NCBI GenBank assembly: GCA_011053095.1
Contig: DRHS01000051.1
Coordinates: 1-39,622, forward strand
Direction of reading: 5' to 3'
DNA: 39,622 bases
DNA from: Bacteroides sp.
GTDB taxonomy: Bacteria; Bacteroidota; Bacteroidia; Bacteroidales; SM23-62
In this document: positions 33,384-39,622 of the stretch, piece after piece
Layout of the letters: every line of letters starts with the position of its first letter
How positions within the stretch are numbered: position 1 is the stretch's first letter
Position numbers and translations under genes: made by a program
Notes under the pieces: generated by a model
Databases searched by the model: none
Told to the model about the DNA's origin: nothing
The model's input: the letters and a program-made list of their open reading frames with translations, nothing else

Positions 33384-35807
33384 CTATTTGGATGGCTTTT
33401 GATAACGCAGAATACTCTTGATAAAGGCATCTTCGTATCCCATTAGCTTGATCTCAGGCAATCTCTCAATGGCCTCCTTAATACTATCATATTCCCCATA
33501 AACATAGCGGTGGAATCCGTCCTTGCCCGGAAACATGGTAACTCCCTTTAGGGGACTGAAATAACTGACGTCAACCGGCTTTTTAAGAGCCATGATCTGA
33601 ATGGTATAGCTGGCTGTTACGTCAATACCTTTTTCTGACATGCTGGTTATAAATCTCTCAAGGTCTCTCTGTTCAAGCATTCCGGCATCAGGAAAACCGG
33701 CATCAATCACATCATTGAGGTACATCATTGCATCTGTCTTACGGTTGAAATTTCCGGCAGTATATAGAAATGCAGAATCGGTTATGATAAGTGCTGTCAG
33801 CTGACCTAATACCAGATCTGGCATGGTATCAAGCATGCTCTCACTTTGGACAAGAAGTATGCTGAAGGATTGATCGGCCTTCGGTCTTAGCTTATCCGGC
33901 ACAAAAACATCTTCAACCCGTATATTTTCGCTTTGAAGATTCTCAAACTTAAGGGATACATGGCGGTTGAGTTGTCGACCGTCCGGACTGTCAGTGCCGT
34001 CCTCATATTTATTTATGGCAATTGGCCTGGTTTCACCAGCTGCTGTTACATTTAGGCGGGACGATTGAATCCCATTTGCGATAAGATAGTCAGCGATGGA
34101 CTGGGCCCTTTGTTCCGAAAGGCGTTGATTATAGTCATCTGCTCCGACTGCATCCGTATGCCCGGTAAGTTGAAGACGGATCCCGGGATTTTTGTGCATG
34201 ACCTCAAATACCCGCTGCGCCTCAGCAATTACTGACTCATCCATGGCATCGCTGTCAAATCCGAATTGTATACTATTCAATACAAAGTATTCTTCGGGAT
34301 CAGGGACTGGCCAAACTGAAGCCGTTTTATCTTCTCTGATGGGGATGCTATCAGCGGTGGACTCATCCCCAGCCAGTGAACCATCACCCGGAAATGTATC
34401 TGTAGTTTTAAGGGTCAGGGGATCTATTCGTTCATCCTGATCCTGCCGGATAGCTGCAATCTTGGTTTCTTCCTCTATTATTCTGACTATGTAAATGCTT
34501 CTTGTAGGATTAATTTCCTCAATAATGGAGGAATAGTAGGCTCCCTGACCACTCTTGCGCGGATAATAAAAAAGGTCATCATCTGCTGTGCTTAATGGAT
34601 AACCAAGGTTTCCCGGGAATGACCAACCATCATCAAATGCATCATTATCATCCTTACCATTTGCACCCCTGTCAGGAGAAATTCCGGTTGGAGGAATTTT
34701 GTCGGCAACAAAAAAGTCAAACCCTCCCATGGTGGCATGTCCTTGTGAGCTGAAATACAGCTTTTTCCCTCCCCCTGCAAGAAAAGGTGTTTCCTCACTG
34801 TAATGAGAGTTTATCTTCGGACCCAGGTTCCTGGGTTTCCCCCAGTCTCCTTCACGGGTTGTTTCCGAGACCCAAATATCCAATGCCCCTTGTCCCCCGG
34901 GCCTGTCACTTGTGAAATACAGGAACTTACCATTAAATGAAATACAGGCATGTGTTTCAGAATAGAGAGAATTTATATGATTATTAAGAGGGATCATTTT
35001 TGTAAACCTGTCCCCTTTTCTGTAACTGATATAGATATTAGAGTTGTATCCATCCTTTTTCACTATGTATAACTCATTTCCATTCGCTGAAAGTGATGTG
35101 GGGTAACAATCTCCCTCCGAACCGATCTCTTCATTGATCACCCACGGATCTGTCCATCCGATCCCGGGAATCCTTCTTGTCAGCATAATCGCCCTGTAAA
35201 AGGGACGATCTGTCATGTAAATCAGGGTTGAATCATCAAAAGAAACTACCGGATTATAATTATCCGGAAATTTGTTGATCTCCTCGCCAAGCCTCAGGAA
35301 TTGTACGTCAATCGGTCTTTTGACCATGCTTTTGCCCAGCTCACATGATTTTATCTGGTTGTTTACGTATTCAATGTCAGCAAAATATCTCTTAATCATT
35401 ATTCCTCTGTAAAGTTCATATTGCTCTATTGCCTTATCAAATTCCTCTTCAATGTGATAGGCACGACCAAGGGCAAAAAGAGCCTCACGGGGTGCGGACC
35501 GTTCCTTATAAGATCCTTCCCTGTAACCGGGAGACATATCCTCCGCTGCCCTCTCCAGGTGGGAAACAGACTTATCCTTCTCTCCGTAGATACTCAGGTA
35601 GCAGGCACCGAGCAGGAAATGAAGGTTGGCATTTTCAGGGTCTATCTTAAGAAGTTCCTCATAAAGATGAGCAGCTTCACGATACTTTTCGGTCATGAAA
35701 AAGAATTCTGCCTCGACAAAGGTTTTCTTAAACATGGCTTTATCCTGGGATAAAACCTCCGGCAAAAAAAAGAATAGTAGAAGGCATATGTAAACAACCT
35801 GTCTCAT
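33384..35807 (-). CDS. OmpA-family protein with TPR, PD40 repeats and SPOR-like tail
   Basis: 807 residues with a signal peptide (to about 20). TPR-like helices (25-140; AHLYEELLKIDPENANLHFL) are followed by PD40 propeller repeats (about 185-370; FDDSTLIYMTDRP, FNGKFLYFTSDRPGGQGALD). A peptidoglycan-binding OmpA domain occupies about 505-625 (LTGHTDAVGADDYNQRLSEQ). The C-terminal 80 residues (YTIQIMALKKPVDVS ... GYEDAFIKSI) look like a SPOR domain. Outer-membrane or periplasmic, binding the cell wall; relatives of this layout often belong to envelope or type IX secretion-associated systems, but no other such gene is here. A promoter box stands at 35833-35840. Confidence 0.9.
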   Translation of the reverse strand: MRQVVYICLLLFFFLPEVLSQDKAMFKKTFVEAEFFFMTEKYREAAHLYEELLKIDPENANLHFLLGACYLSIYGEKDKSVSHLERAAEDMSPGYREGSYKERSAPREALFALGRAYHIEEEFDKAIEQYELYRGIMIKRYFADIEYVNNQIKSCELGKSMVKRPIDVQFLRLGEEINKFPDNYNPVVSFDDSTLIYMTDRPFYRAIMLTRRIPGIGWTDPWVINEEIGSEGDCYPTSLSANGNELYIVKKDGYNSNIYISYRKGDRFTKMIPLNNHINSLYSETHACISFNGKFLYFTSDRPGGQGALDIWVSETTREGDWGKPRNLGPKINSHYSEETPFLAGGGKKLYFSSQGHATMGGFDFFVADKIPPTGISPDRGANGKDDNDAFDDGWSFPGNLGYPLSTADDDLFYYPRKSGQGAYYSSIIEEINPTRSIYIVRIIEEETKIAAIRQDQDERIDPLTLKTTDTFPGDGSLAGDESTADSIPIREDKTASVWPVPDPEEYFVLNSIQFGFDSDAMDESVIAEAQRVFEVMHKNPGIRLQLTGHTDAVGADDYNQRLSEQRAQSIADYLIANGIQSSRLNVTAAGETRPIAINKYEDGTDSPDGRQLNRHVSLKFENLQSENIRVEDVFVPDKLRPKADQSFSILLVQSESMLDTMPDLVLGQLTALIITDSAFLYTAGNFNRKTDAMMYLNDVIDAGFPDAGMLEQRDLERFITSMSEKGIDVTASYTIQIMALKKPVDVSYFSPLKGVTMFPGKDGFHRYVYGEYDSIKEAIERLPEIKLMGYEDAFIKSILRYQKPSK

Positions 35808-35832
35808 AGGTAGATGGCTTATGAGTTTGCTC

Positions 35833-35868
35833 CAAATATAGAAAAATTGAAAAACACCCCCGACAAAA
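35833..35868 (-). promoter_or_regulatory. Bacteroidota-type promoter of the OmpA-family gene
   Basis: On the minus strand TATATTTG (35840-35833) fits TAnnTTTG, with TTTTG (35868-35864) 23 bases upstream as a -33-like element. The -7 box ends 25 bp before the ATG. Confidence 0.5.
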
Positions 35869-36035
35869 GTTATTCACCGCCTGAAGTGGTTGTTCACTCA
35901 AACAGAGGGATAGGTTTATTCCCAAAATTTGTTATATTGCAGATAAGAGCTTGGAATAACCAAATGTAGCCAATCAATCGTGCTAAGCCATTTGTGCTCT
36001 CGCATCGGTCAAATGAATTTCAAAACAAGGATCTT

Positions 36036-36413
36036 GTGAAAAAGAAATACGAACTTGAATATCCAATTAACTCCTCCCCTAAGATATTATTCAATCGGTT
36101 AAGCACACCCGGCGGTCTTGCTGAATGGTTTGCCGACGATGTGAATCTCCGGGGATCGGTTTTTTCATTCATATGGGAACAGACCGAACAACTGGCCGAG
36201 GTTATTCAACGTAAGGATAATAAGTACATCCGGTTTCACTGGATTAGTGATGATGATGAATGCACCTATTTCGAGTTCCGTCTTAATCAGGACGAACTTA
36301 CCGGGGATGTTTCCCTTATAATAACCGATTTTGCGGACGAGGATGAGAAAGATGACGCAATAGACCTCTGGGATACACAGATCGCCGAATTAAAACATGT
36401 GATCGGTCTCTGA
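36036..36413 (+). CDS. START/SRPBCC-like domain protein
   Basis: About 125 residues. The frame is open from 35994, but the GTG at 36036 has AAGGA a few bases upstream and gives VKKKYELEYPINSSPKILF, the usual beginning of this Bacteroidota family, so it is preferred. FNRLSTPGGLAEWFADDV and ELKHVIGL fit an AHSA1/START-like helix-grip fold that binds a hydrophobic ligand. Cytoplasmic. It precedes the LptF/LptG-type permease by 44 nt in the same direction, an arrangement that recurs in this phylum and hints at a role in envelope lipid handling (inference). Confidence 0.82.
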   Translation: MKKKYELEYPINSSPKILFNRLSTPGGLAEWFADDVNLRGSVFSFIWEQTEQLAEVIQRKDNKYIRFHWISDDDECTYFEFRLNQDELTGDVSLIITDFADEDEKDDAIDLWDTQIAELKHVIGL

Positions 36414-36457
36414 AATATCTTACCTTTATTCCCGTTTTTTAGAAAAGAGTTTTACGG

Positions 36458-37951
36458 ATGCATCTAAAGGTAAAGCGCCTACATATCCTTTTGCTGAGAT
36501 CTTTCGCAGGTCCCTTTGCAATGACCTTCATGATAGTGATCTTCATCATGGTCATGCAGTTCTTGTTCAAGTACATAGATGAACTGGTTGGAAAGGGACT
36601 GGAATTCCTCATCATATCTGAGTTTGTTATATACCTGACCGCATCCATGGTACCTATGGCACTTCCACTGGCTATACTCATGGCTGCCCTTATGACATTC
36701 GGGGATCTTGGGGAATTCTATGAACTCACCGCAATGAAATCCTCAGGAATTTCCCTTATCAGGATCATGATGCCCCTTATAATTCTGATTGTATTTATGA
36801 GCTTTGGGGCTTTTGCATTCTCTAATTATGTTCTGCCTGTGGCAAACCTGAAAATGAGATCCCTTCTTTATGACATCCAGCGAAAACGGCCAGCATTTAA
36901 TATTGCCGAAGGAATATTTTACAATGGAATAGAAGGATTCAGCATGCGAATTGATACCAAAGACCCAACAACCAATATGATGTACGGGATTCGCATATAT
37001 GATCACACCGACCGCAAGGGTAATAATATGGTAACGATTGCAGATTCAGGATTTATGAAAGTTTCTTCGGATGACACATACCTGGTATTCACAATGTATA
37101 GCGGGCGCTCTTACAACGAAATTGAATCCGATCGCAAGAACAAACAAGATTTTACCTTTCCCCACAGAAGAGATCTTTTCCAGGAACAGGAGATCCTGAT
37201 TGAGCTTACCGGCTTTGGACTGGACAGAACCGATGAATCCCTGTTCAAAAGTCATAATTCCATGATGAGCCTTGGGATGCTCGAGCATTATGAAGACTCT
37301 TTCAAAACAGAGATTGATAAGGTTTATAAAGGACTCAATGCATCTCTCACCTCAAGAACTTATTACAATTACCGACGTGTTATCTCGCCCCCGAATCGGA
37401 CAGAAGAAAAGGCAGATGAGTTTACACTGTTCCGCCTGAATGTTGACAGTCTCTTTAACGAACTTGCCCAGCGTGAAAAGGAACAAAGGATAACATCCGC
37501 CACTGCCCAGGCCCGCGCCTCAATGAATTTCATTTCTACATCGGAGAGCAATTCCAGTTCAAAGGTTGCCCGTCTGCGAAGATACCAGATTGAGATTCAC
37601 AGGAAATTCACTCTCTCATTTGCCTGTCTGATTTTCTTCTTTATCGGGGCCCCGCTTGGTGCGATTATTCGGAAAGGGGGACTCGGTATGCCGACCGTAA
37701 TTTCTGTCCTTTTCTTCTTAATCTGGTACATCATTTCCATGACCGGTGAACAGTTTGCACGTGACAGCGCTCTCAATCCGCTGTTTGGCATGTGGCTCTC
37801 CTCAGCCATACTTCTTCCCATTGGCATCTGGCTTACCTATAAGTCCATGACTGATTCCTCCCTTATGAATATGGAAACCTACAGCTCTTTTTTCCGCAGG
37901 ATACGAAGAAGGATCCGCTATATGCGAATTAAGCTGGGGATATTAAAATGA
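36458..37951 (+). CDS. LptF/LptG family permease (YjgP/YjgQ)
   Basis: 497 residues. Three membrane helices at the start (about 15-115) with FLFKYIDELVGKGLEF and LPLAILMAALMTFGDL match the YjgP/YjgQ family. A periplasmic beta-jellyroll follows (FNIAEGIFYNGIEGFSMRID), with a Bacteroidota-typical helical insertion (about 280-375), and three more helices end the protein (FFFIGAPLGAIIRKGGLGMP). It is half of the inner-membrane LptBFG transporter that lifts lipopolysaccharide onto the Lpt bridge. The partner LptG/F and LptB are not in the window. Its stop overlaps the ATG of the next glycosyltransferase (ATGA), suggesting coupled translation of LPS transport and glycan assembly. Confidence 0.92.
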   Translation: MHLKVKRLHILLLRSFAGPFAMTFMIVIFIMVMQFLFKYIDELVGKGLEFLIISEFVIYLTASMVPMALPLAILMAALMTFGDLGEFYELTAMKSSGISLIRIMMPLIILIVFMSFGAFAFSNYVLPVANLKMRSLLYDIQRKRPAFNIAEGIFYNGIEGFSMRIDTKDPTTNMMYGIRIYDHTDRKGNNMVTIADSGFMKVSSDDTYLVFTMYSGRSYNEIESDRKNKQDFTFPHRRDLFQEQEILIELTGFGLDRTDESLFKSHNSMMSLGMLEHYEDSFKTEIDKVYKGLNASLTSRTYYNYRRVISPPNRTEEKADEFTLFRLNVDSLFNELAQREKEQRITSATAQARASMNFISTSESNSSSKVARLRRYQIEIHRKFTLSFACLIFFFIGAPLGAIIRKGGLGMPTVISVLFFLIWYIISMTGEQFARDSALNPLFGMWLSSAILLPIGIWLTYKSMTDSSLMNMETYSSFFRRIRRRIRYMRIKLGILK

Positions 37952-39165
37952 AAATTCTTATCCTGAGTACAAAAATGCCCTGGCCCCCAAAAGACGGAGG
38001 TGCAATTGCCACATTAAATCTTGCTGTGGGACTTGCGAGGAATGGTGCCAGTGTAACCCTTCTCACCATGAATACCGGGAAACATTATTTCCCGCCGGAA
38101 GATATCCCTGAGGAAATAAATGACTTGCTGAAAATACATTCTGTAATCGTTGATACCAGGATCAGACCGTTCAGCCTTTTACTGAATTTCCTGTTTTCGT
38201 CCTATCCATATAATGCCGGCAGGTTTATCTCCAGGGCTTTTAAACTTGAACTCGAAAAATGCCTGGCTGAAACAAATTATGATATCGTACAGATTGAAGG
38301 TCCCTATCTGGGCTATTACAAACAATTCATAGGTGATGGTCCCCTGCTCTCCATGCGTGCCCATAATGTTGAACACCGCATATGGAGGCTGAGATCCGGA
38401 GAGGAAAAAAACCCTCTCAAAAAAATATACTTCCAGTCTCTTGCAAGGAGAATCCAAAAACTCGAAAAATCCCTTCTCAGCAACATTGACATACTGGTAC
38501 CAATCTCGAGTGCGGATGCTGACGAATTCACAAGCATGCACCGGGACCTGCCCCTTCATATTTGTCCCACAGGCATGGAGCTGGATAAATATTCAACAGA
38601 TAATGAGAATAAACCACCAATTCCACAAAAAGAAACCGATCTTCGAATTTTTTACATTGGTGCCCTTGACTGGGCCCCAAACCGGGAGGGACTGGATTGG
38701 TTTTTCAAGAGTGTCTGGCCATCGATTCTTAATCAATGGCCATGGATGGTAATACATGTTGCAGGCCGTAACTCTGGATCCTATTTCAAGGATAAACCTC
38801 CCCCAAATGTGTATCAGGAGGGTGAAGTTGAAGATGCCATCTCATTCTACAGGGAGAATAACATCATGGTCGTACCACTTCTGTCCGGCAGTGGCATACG
38901 AATCAAGATCATTGAAGCCATGGCCCTGAAAAAAGTAGTGATCTGCTCCTCCATTGCGGCATCAGGCCTTGGTGTTACCCATGGTAAACATCTTTTCATC
39001 GCAGAATCTGCAGATGATTACCTCAAAATCCTGGGAGCTCTTCTGCAGGATCCCCTGCTGGTGAAGGAAACAGGACATAATGCCCGCCGTTTCATTTTGG
39101 AAAATTTTGATAACTTTGATATCTCCAAAAAATTGATCTCCTTCTATAAAGCACAGCTTACATGA
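37948..39165 (+). CDS. GT4 glycosyltransferase (envelope glycan)
   Basis: 405 residues of GT-B fold. MKILILSTKMPWPPKDGGAI opens the acceptor domain; SMRAHNVEHRIWR is a segment typical of the GT4 subset near exopolysaccharide and PEP-CTERM loci. LRIFYIGALDWAPNREGLDW begins the donor domain and SGSGIRIKIIEAMALKKVV holds the donor-binding Glu. Cytoplasmic or membrane-associated. ATGA overlaps on both sides (with the LptF/LptG gene and with the GT2 gene) show a tight operon, so a role in lipopolysaccharide or another surface glycan is likely. Confidence 0.88.
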   Translation: MKILILSTKMPWPPKDGGAIATLNLAVGLARNGASVTLLTMNTGKHYFPPEDIPEEINDLLKIHSVIVDTRIRPFSLLLNFLFSSYPYNAGRFISRAFKLELEKCLAETNYDIVQIEGPYLGYYKQFIGDGPLLSMRAHNVEHRIWRLRSGEEKNPLKKIYFQSLARRIQKLEKSLLSNIDILVPISSADADEFTSMHRDLPLHICPTGMELDKYSTDNENKPPIPQKETDLRIFYIGALDWAPNREGLDWFFKSVWPSILNQWPWMVIHVAGRNSGSYFKDKPPPNVYQEGEVEDAISFYRENNIMVVPLLSGSGIRIKIIEAMALKKVVICSSIAASGLGVTHGKHLFIAESADDYLKILGALLQDPLLVKETGHNARRFILENFDNFDISKKLISFYKAQLT

Positions 39166-39622
39166 TCTTGGCAATTATTTTCTGGGTGTCTGTTTTTGCC
39201 ATTCTGCAATCATATCTGTTTTATCCATTGATTATCAAGATACTGGCCAGAAGTAAAAAGGATAATTCAGAGGTATTCAGCATGAGTACCAATCTGCCTT
39301 TTGTATCAATTATCCTGGCAGCCTACAATGAAGAAAAGGTAATCTCCGAAAAGCTGCGCACCGTCTTCAATTCATCCTACCCTGAAGATAAAATAGAACT
39401 ACTTGTCGGATCCGACGGTTCTACGGATAAAACTAACGAGATTCTTCGCGTAAATTCAAATGAGATCGAAGCCCTCAGGTTTTTTGAGTTTAGCAATAGA
39501 AGGGGCAAACCGGCGGTTATAAATGATCTCAGGGAGGAAGCCATGGGTGAGATCCTGATATTCACAGACGCCCAGGCAATGTTCACTAAAGAAACAATCT
39601 TCGAACTCGTCAAACATTTCAA
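39162..39622 (+). CDS. GT2 family glycosyltransferase, cut by the window end
   Basis: First 153 codons. ATG at 39162 overlaps the preceding stop (ATGA). A membrane helix (about 3-27, IIFWVSVFAILQSYLFYPL) leads into a GT-A domain: FVSIILAAYNEEKVISEKL, ELLVGSDGSTDKT and GEILIFTDAQAMF, the last holding the metal-binding acidic site. This layout matches processive or membrane-bound GT2 enzymes with further helices at the C-terminus, which lies outside the window. Confidence 0.88.
   Translation, partial: MILAIIFWVSVFAILQSYLFYPLIIKILARSKKDNSEVFSMSTNLPFVSIILAAYNEEKVISEKLRTVFNSSYPEDKIELLVGSDGSTDKTNEILRVNSNEIEALRFFEFSNRRGKPAVINDLREEAMGEILIFTDAQAMFTKETIFELVKHF

Noticed and set aside
35994-36035. GTG 35994 as the start of the START-like gene.
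   Set aside because: The GTG at 36036 has an AAGGA site and gives the family's usual N-terminus.

Overview
The window looks like chromosomal DNA from a Bacteroidota bacterium, most likely a free-living, probably marine or sediment polysaccharide degrader; this is inference. The support is S1 sulfatases with Bacteroidota-style lipoprotein signals, an OmpA protein with TPR and PD40 repeats, an 812-residue double-FtsX permease, a START-like protein beside an LptF/LptG permease, a few TAnnTTTG -7 boxes and few Shine-Dalgarno sequences. There is no SusC/SusD pair, CRISPR array, rRNA or intact integrase.

Layout. 180-3333 (+) holds a haloalkane-dehalogenase-like hydrolase and a fatty-acid desaturase / Rieske / NqrF-like reductase fusion, broken by one frameshift and without a visible start codon. 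3357-8893 (-) is a four-gene operon: rpiB (start codon lost), two sulfatases and a Calx-beta/ADP-ribosylglycohydrolase-fold protein. 9047-9241 is a sulfatase stump and 9252-9659 a small cytochrome c.

9771-22289 is an integration hot spot. An intact tRNA-Met(CAT) lies at 22216-22289 on the minus strand, and three copies of its 3' part lie at 9771, 13169 and 15100. They divide the region into three segments: (i) a sulfatase, a secreted-protein gene with a stop in its signal peptide, and an ORF6N gene with an internal stop; (ii) a 1.9-kb cassette with one gene, an AbiEi-like/Fic fusion, behind an array of 24-bp repeats; (iii) relics of a restriction subunit, an IS21 istB and a regulator, followed by an intact GT4 / GH130 / GT4 / GH130 cluster that I read as making and recycling a mannoside.

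22350-26791 (-) is an operon-like set: a Tat-signal PLP deaminase-family protein, a CrtC/AttH lipocalin-like protein, a radical-SAM C-terminal stump, and a methyltransferase-PlsC-zinc-ribbon-GRAM/PH-like fusion. 26976-32076 (-) holds an S9 peptidase and an FtsX-type permease. 32319-39622 holds a HAD phosphatase (+), an OmpA/TPR/PD40 protein (-), then a START-like protein, an LptF/LptG permease, a GT4 and a GT2 cut by the window end (all +), the last three joined by ATGA overlaps.

Broken reading frames are frequent between 1 kb and 26 kb and absent from 26.9-39.6 kb. The damage clusters around the tRNA island and the sulfatase loci, so at least the large deletions are probably real decay rather than sequencing error.
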